From Opitutaceae bacterium UBA6669 (GTDB lineage Bacteria > Verrucomicrobiota > Verrucomicrobiia > Opitutales > Opitutaceae), in the NCBI GenBank assembly GCA_002455175.1, contig DKKJ01000198.1, forward strand, positions 11,267 to 16,674: a stretch of 5,408 bases of DNA. Direction: 5' to 3'. The notes beneath the pieces were generated by a model. The model made no database searches. It was not told where the DNA came from and saw nothing but the letters and a program-made list of their open reading frames with translations. The stretch's first letter is position 1; each line of letters starts with the position of its first letter. The translations under genes were made by a program, and so were the position numbers. Shown here piece by piece: positions 1-5,408 of the stretch.

Positions 1-172
1 AGGCCGCCACTTCCGCAGCGGTTTCTCCTTTGAGAGAGAGCTCGGTCAAGAATCCCGCTTTGGCGTCATCTGAGACCGCAGGGTCCGTCAAAAGATCGGC
101 GGCCGTGGCCACATCTTGGGGTGAGAGTTCCTCACGGGCAACGAGTTTGCGGGTAAGAGCGGAAAGCGGCAT
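1..172 (-). CDS. trpD: Anthranilate phosphoribosyltransferase (TrpD-like), N-terminal part, cut by the left window edge
   Basis: Reading leftwards from an ATG at 172-170, the minus strand is open for 57 codons to the window edge. The peptide begins MPLSALTRKLVAREELS, continues with a helix containing LLTDPAVSDDAKAGFLTEL, and ends LKGETAAEVAA. This is the pattern of the small N-terminal helical bundle of the glycosyltransferase family 3 (TrpD) fold: 'LS..', then 'VSD.....FL..L..KGET..E.A'. TrpD transfers phosphoribose from PRPP to anthranilate in cytoplasmic tryptophan synthesis. The catalytic PRPP and anthranilate sites lie beyond the window and cannot be checked. The start fits the family, which usually begins about ten residues before the 'LS' helix, although no clear Shine-Dalgarno sequence precedes it. 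It is divergent from uppP. The same helical bundle occurs in thymidine/pyrimidine-nucleoside phosphorylases and in TrpD2/YbiB, but the KGET..E signature favours TrpD. Confidence 0.72.
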   Translation of the reverse strand, partial: MPLSALTRKLVAREELSPQDVATAADLLTDPAVSDDAKAGFLTELSLKGETAAEVAA

Positions 173-205
173 GAGCAGCGAGACAGGCGCGGAGGCTCGG
201 CGGCG

Positions 206-219
206 GCAAATAAATTTGC
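206..219. promoter_or_regulatory. A/T-rich inverted repeat between two divergent genes (possible operator or promoter element)
   Basis: The 14-bp sequence GCAAATAAATTTGC has perfect 6-bp arms (GCAAAT/ATTTGC) around an AA centre. It sits in the 77-bp divergent gap between the trpD-like gene and uppP and is the only A/T-rich patch in that gap, so any -10 elements for the two genes could overlap it. I could not pair it with a convincing -35 box on either strand. The symmetry is seen in the sequence; a regulatory role is a guess. The rest of the gap shows nothing recognisable. Confidence 0.3.
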
Positions 220-249
220 GCCGACTGGCCAAAGCTGAAAGCAAAACGC

Positions 250-1296
250 GTGCGCCGTCTTTTTATCATCTTACTCGTTCTCGGACTTTGCGGTTGGTCA
301 CGCGGCCAGGAGACTGCGCCCTCAGCGGGGGAATCGCCCTCACCCGTCGTAGCAGTCCCCACCACCGTGTCATCTCCGGCGCCTGCCGCGGAACTCGGTA
401 TAAAAGAAGCGATCGTGCTCGGACTGGTCGAAGGAATCACCGAATTCCTGCCTATTTCATCCACAGGACACCTTATCATTGCGACGCACGCATTGGAATT
501 GGAAGGCACCGAACCTCTCCGTGACGCACAGGGTAATATCATGTGGTATAAGCCGCCATCCGCAGAGCATCCCGAGGGCGTGCCGCTCACGGAAAAACTC
601 GCGGCAGATACGTACATTGTCGTCATTCAAGCGGGTGCCATCGCCGCGGTCGCTTTTCTGTACTGGGGGCAGCTGATGGGAATGTTGCGAGGTGTACTGG
701 GACAGAACGCGGCCGGCGTTCGGCTTCTGCGCAATGTCATCCTCGCGTTCTTCCCGGTCGCCGGTGTCGGCTTGCTTCTCAATAAGTGGATCGACGAACA
801 CCTCTTTTCTATCGGGGCAGTCGTCGCCGCACTGATCAGCGGTGCCGTTTTGATGATGGGCGCGGAGCGCTGGCGTAAGAACTCACTTTCAGCAAATCAA
901 ATGCGGAAGGAGCCGCACGACCTCACGGCAAAGCAGGCTCTGGGGATCGGCTTCATGCAATGCTTGGCCCTCTGGCCGGGTACCAGTCGATCCATGGTCA
1001 CCATGGTAGGAGGTTATTTCTGCGGTCTGAGCCCAGCGGCAGCCGCTGAATTCAGTTTCCTGGTCGGACTGCCCACGCTTGGTGGAGCTGCGTTGTACAA
1101 GGGCGCGAAAGCAGGGCCTGCGATGATTGCAGTCTTCGGCTGGCCGCATGTTCTCTTAGGCACCGCTGTGGCCGCGATCTCCGCCGCCATCGCCGTTCGC
1201 TTTCTCGTAAAATACCTGACGCGACATGGTCTGGGGCTTTTCGCAGTTTACCGCTTGATCCTCGCGGCCTTGCTAGTGGCCTGGTTTCTGATCTGA
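250..1296 (+). CDS. uppP: Undecaprenyl-diphosphatase (UppP/BacA), with an N-terminal signal-like extension
   Basis: This 348-residue integral membrane enzyme dephosphorylates undecaprenyl diphosphate to undecaprenyl phosphate, recycling the lipid carrier of peptidoglycan and other envelope polymers; extra copies give bacitracin resistance. The family motif EGITEFLPISSTGH is at residues 61-74, supplying the (E/Q)xxxE glutamates E61 and E65 and H74. The second motif PGTSRS at 243-248 supplies the catalytic arginine R247. TYIVVIQAGAIAA (121-133) and the later hydrophobic segments also match the family. The start is a GTG; an in-frame stop at 211-213 excludes anything longer, and only a weak A/G-rich Shine-Dalgarno-like stretch precedes it. 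Two parts are unusual against the typical length of about 270 residues: a signal-peptide-like start (MRRLFIILLVLGLCGWSRGQ) followed by a Pro/Ser/Ala/Val-rich spacer to about residue 48, and a hydrophilic insertion at about 83-115 in the loop after the first motif. The next gene follows on the same strand after 61 bp with no clear terminator. Confidence 0.95.
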   Translation: MRRLFIILLVLGLCGWSRGQETAPSAGESPSPVVAVPTTVSSPAPAAELGIKEAIVLGLVEGITEFLPISSTGHLIIATHALELEGTEPLRDAQGNIMWYKPPSAEHPEGVPLTEKLAADTYIVVIQAGAIAAVAFLYWGQLMGMLRGVLGQNAAGVRLLRNVILAFFPVAGVGLLLNKWIDEHLFSIGAVVAALISGAVLMMGAERWRKNSLSANQMRKEPHDLTAKQALGIGFMQCLALWPGTSRSMVTMVGGYFCGLSPAAAAEFSFLVGLPTLGGAALYKGAKAGPAMIAVFGWPHVLLGTAVAAISAAIAVRFLVKYLTRHGLGLFAVYRLILAALLVAWFLI

Positions 1297-1305
1297 ACCT
1301 GCGCC

Positions 1306-1344
1306 CCCTCACAGCGGTTGCATTCGTTGAAATCATGGTGAGGG
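1306..1344 (+). promoter_or_regulatory. Possible alternative stem upstream of the fusion gene, competing with the start-codon hairpin
   Basis: CCCTCAC at 1306-1312 is the exact reverse complement of GTGAGGG at 1338-1344. It could form a 7-bp stem with a 25-nt loop. The right arm is the same segment that forms the 5' arm of the stronger hairpin at 1334-1360, so the two structures exclude each other. The upstream stem is transcribed first and would leave the ATG at 1358 unpaired. The pairing is visible in the sequence; switching is inference, and with arms this short it could be chance. Confidence 0.3.
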
Positions 1345-1360
1345 TTTCGCCCTCATCATG
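1334..1360 (+). promoter_or_regulatory. Hairpin enclosing the start codon of the nuclease-ligase gene
   Basis: CATGGTGAGGG (1334-1344) pairs with CCCTCATCATG (1350-1360) across a 5-nt TTTCG loop, giving 11 pairs with a single G-U wobble (1338/1356). The 3' arm ends exactly at the ATG start codon (1358-1360). The 5' arm holds the only Shine-Dalgarno-like sequence, GAGG at 1340-1343, about 14 nt from the ATG. In mRNA both initiation signals would be buried. No U-tract follows, so it is not an intrinsic terminator. It may be a translational control element or a ribosome-standby structure. Confidence 0.5.
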
Positions 1361-4099
1361 GCGTGGGATGTAAAATATCGAAACGGGATTTGGCTTCCGC
1401 AGATCGACTGGTGGCTAGACGCGCACTTTCCGGTCGATCGCTCCTTCGTTTCGCACGCTCACTTTGATCACCTCGCGCCCCACGCGGAGGTGCTCACGTC
1501 GGAAGGCACCGCCCGGCTGATGCGCAGTCGCATGCCCGCTGAACGACGTGAGCATATCCTCCCGTTTGGCCATACGGAGGCACTCACTCCGGACGCAAGC
1601 ATCACGCTGTATCCGGCGGGGCATATTTTCGGGTCCGCTCAGTGCCTTATCGAGCACCGCGACCACGGACGGCTTCTTTACACAGGGGATTTCAAACTAC
1701 GTCAGGGCCGTTCCGCCGAGACTTGTGCCACCCCTCGGGCGGATGTCCTGATCATGGAGACGACGTATGGGAGGCCTCACTACGTCTTTCCCTCTACCGA
1801 AGAGGTTCTGGCCGCGATCGCCACCTTTTGCGCACAAGCGTTAGAAGACGACGAGACGCCTGTGCTCTTTGGGTACAGCCTAGGCAAAAGCCAAGAACTC
1901 CTCTCTGGCCTTAGCGAGGCGCGTCTCCCTGTGATGCTGCACCCGGCCACCCACCGCTTGACGCGCGTTTATGAAGAGATGGGGATCACCTTCCCGCCGT
2001 ACCGGGAATTCAATGCCCAAGAGCTCGCTGGCCACGTCGTGATCTGCCCACCACAGGCAGCACACTCGTCTTTCCTGAAAAAAATCCCCAAGCGTAAAAC
2101 CGCCACCATCACTGGCTGGGCTCTCGATCCAGGCACCCTTTTCCGCGCTCAGTGCGACGCAGCGTTTCCCCTCTCCGATCACGCTGATTTTCCCGACTTG
2201 ATCCGTTTCGTCGAACAGGTGAAGCCACAACGCGTCCTCACCCTGCACGGCTTTGCCAGCGACTTCGCTCGTACCCTGCGCGAACGGGGAATCGAGGCCT
2301 GGGCCATCAATCAGGACAATCAGCTCGAAATGGCCTTGGGCACCGACAATGCCGTGACAACGATCGCGCCCGCCTCCGTTTCCCTCCCTGTTCCTCTCAC
2401 ACCCGCTCCTGCTCTCGAAGAACACGCTTTCTTGCGGTTCACACACACCGCGGAAGCACTCAAATCGACGACCAAGAAGAGCGAGAAAGTTCGTCTCCTC
2501 GCCACCTATTTTGAGTCGCTGTCCACGGACGATGCCGCCCTCGCCGCTCTCTACTTCACGGGACGTCCCTTTCCCCAGAACGACGGACGCACCCTCAACC
2601 TGGGTTGGTCGGTGATACGGCGAGCCCTCCTCGAAGTGACGGGACTCACCCGCGACGACTTTCGCCGAACCTACCTCCGTTACAGCGATAGCGGTGAAAC
2701 CGCGGAAGCGCTTTTGAATGGCCGCACGCAGAGTCAGAGCCACTCCCTCGCACAGATCGGGGAGCAGATCAGCGCATTGGCTTCGTTACGCGGCCCGCTC
2801 CAAAAGCTCGAGCTCCTGCAGTCGCTTTTCCGTACACTCTCCCCAGTCGAAGCCAAATACCTGACTAAGATCATCACGGGCGATCTCCGCATTGGTTTGA
2901 AAGAAGGGCTGGTCGAAGAAGCGCTTGCGATGTCGACGCAACAGCCCGTCGAAATCATCCGGGAGGCCAACATGCTTTCCGGTGATCTGTCGGAAACCGT
3001 CCGCCACGCCCGCGCGGGTACTCTACATCAGATGTCGCTGCGCGTATTCAATCCCGTTCAATTCATGCTCGCCAGTCCCGAACCAACCGCGGACGCCATT
3101 CTTGAGCGTTTAGCACCCCCGGTTTGGATCGAGGAAAAATACGATGGGATTCGGTGCCAATTGCACAAGCAGGGTACCCGAGTGGAGCTGTTTTCCCGCG
3201 ACCTTCATCGAATCACGCATCAGTTCCCCGACTTGGCGGCTGGCGCCGCACACCAGTTGAAAAGCGACGCCGTCATCGACGGAGAACTCCTGGCTTGGCG
3301 CGACGGACGAGCTCTGCCTTTCGCCGAACTGCAGAAGAGGCTTGGTAGAAAAGGTGACGACTTCTTCCTGGGCGCCGAAATTCCCGTGAGCCTTTCTTGC
3401 TACGACCTATTATGGCTCAATGGTCGCTCGCTCCTGAAAACATCGCTCAACGAACGCCGCGCCGCTCTGGAATCTCTGTTAACGTCACCGCCCATCGAAA
3501 CGACGGTCCCGCTCCTGCTCGCTCCCCTGCAGAAGGTGACCACGGCCCAAGAAATCGAAGGCGCCTTCCTCGCCGCACGCGCTCGGGGTAACGAAGGTCT
3601 GATGGCCAAGGATCCAAATAGCATCTACACGCCGGGACGGCGGGGACTAGCGTGGTTAAAACTAAAAAAAGCGTATGCCACCTTGGATGTCGTCGTGGTG
3701 GGTGTTGAATACGGGCATGGAAAACGACGTGGAGTGCTCAGCGACTACACCTTCGCGATTCGCGACGATGAAAGTGGCCAGCTACTCACGGTCGGCAAAG
3801 CCTATTCAGGTCTAACCGACGCGGAAATCGCTCAGTACACCCAGCATTTTCTGGATCACACCCTGGAGGTGAAAGGGCACTATCGTACTGTCGTTCCTGA
3901 TACGGTCCTCGAGGTGGCGTTTGATGCGATCCAACTCAGCAATCGGCATCAGAGTGGATACGCGCTGCGCTTTCCCCGAATCGCTCGAATTCGCACGGAC
4001 AAGTCGGTCGCCGAGATTGATACTCTGGACACCTGCCGTCGTCTCGCCACGGCTCCGTCGTTTGCTCCGACTTCAGAAACACCGCCAGTTCCGAGGTGA
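1358..4099 (+). CDS. Fusion of MBL/beta-CASP (SNM1-like) nuclease and ATP-dependent DNA ligase
   Basis: This 913-residue cytoplasmic DNA-repair protein has two enzyme halves. Residues 1-325 are a metallo-beta-lactamase-fold nuclease: HxHxDH metal site H33/H35/D37/H38, AGHIFGSAQ with H89, TGD with D111, beta-CASP motif A acid E134 in METTYG, SDHAD with H275, and LHG with H297. A Pro/Ala-rich linker spans about 326-355. Residues 356-550 form the helical DNA-binding domain of ATP ligases (YLTKIITGDLRIGL at 501-514). The adenylation core is about 570-772: motif I EEKYDGIR with the AMP-accepting lysine K594, motif III DGE at 641-643, CYDLLWLNG at 681-689, motif IV EGLMAK at 746-751 and motif V WLKLKK at 766-771. 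The OB domain follows to about 890, with LEVAFDAIQ and RFPRI. All catalytic motifs look intact, so both activities are predicted. An in-frame stop at 1328-1330 leaves no upstream start, and the ATG sits in a hairpin. The last 4 bases overlap the helicase gene. The separate counterparts in other bacteria are the ligase-associated exonuclease and the LigB/PP_1105-type ligase; it is not the NHEJ LigD. Confidence 0.93.
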   Translation: MAWDVKYRNGIWLPQIDWWLDAHFPVDRSFVSHAHFDHLAPHAEVLTSEGTARLMRSRMPAERREHILPFGHTEALTPDASITLYPAGHIFGSAQCLIEHRDHGRLLYTGDFKLRQGRSAETCATPRADVLIMETTYGRPHYVFPSTEEVLAAIATFCAQALEDDETPVLFGYSLGKSQELLSGLSEARLPVMLHPATHRLTRVYEEMGITFPPYREFNAQELAGHVVICPPQAAHSSFLKKIPKRKTATITGWALDPGTLFRAQCDAAFPLSDHADFPDLIRFVEQVKPQRVLTLHGFASDFARTLRERGIEAWAINQDNQLEMALGTDNAVTTIAPASVSLPVPLTPAPALEEHAFLRFTHTAEALKSTTKKSEKVRLLATYFESLSTDDAALAALYFTGRPFPQNDGRTLNLGWSVIRRALLEVTGLTRDDFRRTYLRYSDSGETAEALLNGRTQSQSHSLAQIGEQISALASLRGPLQKLELLQSLFRTLSPVEAKYLTKIITGDLRIGLKEGLVEEALAMSTQQPVEIIREANMLSGDLSETVRHARAGTLHQMSLRVFNPVQFMLASPEPTADAILERLAPPVWIEEKYDGIRCQLHKQGTRVELFSRDLHRITHQFPDLAAGAAHQLKSDAVIDGELLAWRDGRALPFAELQKRLGRKGDDFFLGAEIPVSLSCYDLLWLNGRSLLKTSLNERRAALESLLTSPPIETTVPLLLAPLQKVTTAQEIEGAFLAARARGNEGLMAKDPNSIYTPGRRGLAWLKLKKAYATLDVVVVGVEYGHGKRRGVLSDYTFAIRDDESGQLLTVGKAYSGLTDAEIAQYTQHFLDHTLEVKGHYRTVVPDTVLEVAFDAIQLSNRHQSGYALRFPRIARIRTDKSVAEIDTLDTCRRLATAPSFAPTSETPPVPR

Positions 4100-5408
4100 A
4101 GCCCGCCCCTCTCTACTCTTCCTCCGTGGACGCCGACTCGACCACGCTGATCCAACGCGTGACCGCTCCCGCTCTCGATGAGCCGGAGCTGTACACCGCA
4201 CTCCATCCTGAACTCGCCAGCTGGTTTAAGCGGCGATTCCACTCTTTCTCTCCCGCACAACGCTTCGCCGTCCCTGAAATTCTGGCTGGCCGGTCCACCC
4301 TTCTCTCCTCCCCCACCGGAAGCGGAAAAACCCTCGCCGCTTTCCTAGTGGTATGGGACCACTTGCGTAAACTCCACGAACAAGACGGCGCCCCCAACGG
4401 CATCTTCGCCGTGTACGTATCGCCCCTACGGGCACTGGCCTACGATCTACAAAAGAATCTGCAAACGCCTTTGAACGAGTTGGGCTGGTCATGGCTGAAA
4501 GTGGGCGCGCGCACCGGGGATACCTCTGCCAAGGACCGCGCAGCAATGAAGCGTCGTCCGCCTCACATCTTGGTGACGACACCAGAGAGTCTCACCCTGC
4601 TCTTGAGCCAACCTGATTGGATCCCCGCGCTCGCACGTGTGCGATTCCTCATCGTGGATGAGTTGCACGCATTGGCAGAGAATAAACGAGGCGCGCTTCT
4701 CATGGCGGCGGCGGAACGATTGGAGGATCTCGGCCAGGCACGATGGTTTCCCCGCTCGGCCGACTCGGCCGATTCGCTCTCTCCGCCGGTTCTTCCTCCC
4801 ATCAAGCCACCCCTCGTGCGCATCGGGCTCTCCGCGACCGTTTCGCCTCTTACCGACGTGGCTCAATTTCTGGTAGGACCGCGACGTCCCTGCCGCGTGA
4901 TTGAGGTCAACCAGAGAAAACCCGCGCTCATCGAGGTCTTTTCTCCGCTGCGTAAGGCTCCTTATCCCCCAGCAGGGTACACCGCCACTCGCGTCCTGAA
5001 AGAGCTGGGTCAAATTCTCGCCAAAAAACGCACGACGCTGATTTTCACCAATACCCGCAGTGGAGCCGAAAGCATAGGCCTCCGGTTGAAACAACTGCTT
5101 CCCAAACTGGCACCCTCCATCGAGGTGCATCATGCCTCGCTTGATCGCGCGGTACGCCTCGATGTCGAAGATCGACTCAAGCGAGGCGAGTTGCGGGCGG
5201 TGGTTTGTTCAACCTCGCTTGAGATGGGCATCGATATCGGAACGATCGTTACCGTGGTCATGGTTTCGGCACCGAAAGGCGTCGCTCGCGCCCTTCAGCG
5301 GATTGGTCGTTCCGGACATTCCATGGGAGAGACCAGTCACGGCTTACTGGTGGCGACCAACATCAATGATCTGGCAGAGTGCACCGTGACCGCCCGTCGG
5401 ATGGAAAT
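4096..5408 (+). CDS. Lhr-family DExH-box helicase (Lhr-Core-like), N-terminal part, cut by the right window edge
   Basis: The frame is open for 437 codons to the window end and covers both RecA-like domains of a superfamily 2 helicase. Motifs in order: Q motif FSPAQRFAVP (Q55), Walker A SSPTGSGKT (71-79, K78), Ia SPLRALAYD (109-117), RTGDTS (139-144), TTPESL (161-166), Walker B DELH (188-191), III SAT (246-248), IV TLIFTNTRSGAE (314-325), HHASLDRAVR (345-354), V STSLEMGIDIG (372-382) and VI QRIGRSGH (401-408). The long motif V/VI block and the DELH box are typical of Lhr, an ATP-driven 3'-to-5' translocase that unwinds duplexes and RNA:DNA hybrids. The missing C-terminus should hold the winged-helix and Lhr-specific domains. 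The start is taken as the GTG whose GTGA overlaps the previous stop, suggesting translational coupling; GTG codons at 4126 or 4159 are possible alternatives, and none has a strong Shine-Dalgarno sequence. A Ser/Ala/Asp/Pro-rich insertion lies at about residues 216-240. Confidence 0.93.
   Translation, partial: MKPAPLYSSSVDADSTTLIQRVTAPALDEPELYTALHPELASWFKRRFHSFSPAQRFAVPEILAGRSTLLSSPTGSGKTLAAFLVVWDHLRKLHEQDGAPNGIFAVYVSPLRALAYDLQKNLQTPLNELGWSWLKVGARTGDTSAKDRAAMKRRPPHILVTTPESLTLLLSQPDWIPALARVRFLIVDELHALAENKRGALLMAAAERLEDLGQARWFPRSADSADSLSPPVLPPIKPPLVRIGLSATVSPLTDVAQFLVGPRRPCRVIEVNQRKPALIEVFSPLRKAPYPPAGYTATRVLKELGQILAKKRTTLIFTNTRSGAESIGLRLKQLLPKLAPSIEVHHASLDRAVRLDVEDRLKRGELRAVVCSTSLEMGIDIGTIVTVVMVSAPKGVARALQRIGRSGHSMGETSHGLLVATNINDLAECTVTARRME
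4756..4776 (+). repeat. Short 9-bp tandem repeat inside the helicase gene
   Basis: TCGGCCGAC is followed directly by TCGGCCGAT and then TCG. The repeat is in frame and encodes SADSADS at residues 221-227 of the helicase. It begins a low-complexity Ser/Ala/Asp then Pro-rich insertion between helicase motifs II and III. The 9-bp unit keeps the frame, so replication slippage would change only the length of a surface loop. Confidence 0.6.

Noticed and set aside
30..524. 164-codon plus-strand open frame covering the left edge and the uppP start.
   Set aside because: It overlaps both the TrpD-like start on the minus strand and the real uppP frame. Its composition is Arg/Ser-rich with no family resemblance.
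1334..1360. Rho-independent terminator after uppP.
   Set aside because: The stem is good, but no U-tract follows and the 3' arm contains the start codon of the next gene.
1880..2743. 287-codon open frame on the minus strand inside the fusion gene.
   Set aside because: It is antisense to the well-supported nuclease and ligase domains. Its translation has no recognisable family pattern, and the length follows from the codon bias of the real gene.
3661..3671. Run of seven A (CTA AAA AAA G) as a possible -1 frameshift site in the fusion gene.
   Set aside because: The run encodes the conserved LKLKK of ligase motif V. The zero frame continues through the conserved OB domain, and the -1 frame gives no recognisable domain.
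1358..4099. LigD-type NHEJ ligase.
   Set aside because: There is no polymerase (primase-like) or LigD phosphoesterase domain and no Ku gene nearby. The N-terminal nuclease is MBL-fold, and the ligase has the full N-terminal helical domain that LigD lacks.
4489..5133. 214-codon open frame on the minus strand inside the helicase gene.
   Set aside because: It lies antisense to helicase motifs Ib to IV, which are clearly conserved on the plus strand. The translation is Arg/Gly/Glu-rich with no domain signal.

Overview
This 5.4 kb stretch of moderately GC-rich bacterial DNA holds four protein genes, two of them cut by the window edges. From left to right they are: the 5' end of a minus-strand gene that looks like trpD (anthranilate phosphoribosyltransferase); a plus-strand uppP/bacA (undecaprenyl-diphosphatase); a plus-strand gene for a 913-residue fusion of a metallo-beta-lactamase-fold (MBL/beta-CASP, SNM1-like) nuclease to a complete ATP-dependent DNA ligase; and the 5' part of a plus-strand Lhr-family DExH helicase. 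The helicase start overlaps the fusion stop by 4 bases and the gene runs off the right end. No RNA gene, insertion sequence, CRISPR array or other mobile element is visible. Coding density is high: the only gaps are 77 bp (173-249) and 61 bp (1297-1357).

The organism is a bacterium, as shown by UppP and overlapping genes. The style of the UppP (added signal-like N-terminus and an enlarged first periplasmic loop) and of the TrpD N-terminus resembles what I associate with Verrucomicrobiota (Opitutales-like) and relatives. That placement is from memory and is tentative.

The core of the window is a DNA-repair module. Ligase-associated clusters known in other bacteria (for example Pseudomonas putida) encode four separate proteins: an ATP-dependent ligase, an MBL-family exonuclease, an Lhr-Core helicase and a metallophosphoesterase. 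Here the nuclease and ligase are one polypeptide, with all the key motifs of both halves intact, and the helicase is joined to it by a GTGA stop/start overlap. The inferred logic is that the helicase opens or translocates on damaged nucleic acid, the nuclease trims ends, and the ligase seals the nick in the same protein. The order (nuclease, then ligase) matches the plant DNA ligase 6 architecture, and the nuclease half carries SNM1/Pso2-like signatures. A metallophosphoesterase, if present, would lie outside the window.

The short gap before the fusion gene holds an 11-bp hairpin that buries the fusion start codon. A second upstream segment could pair with the same 5' arm instead, so translational control of the repair module is possible. 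UppP, which recycles the C55 lipid carrier for cell-wall synthesis, has no evident functional tie to repair and may simply lie upstream, perhaps sharing a transcript.
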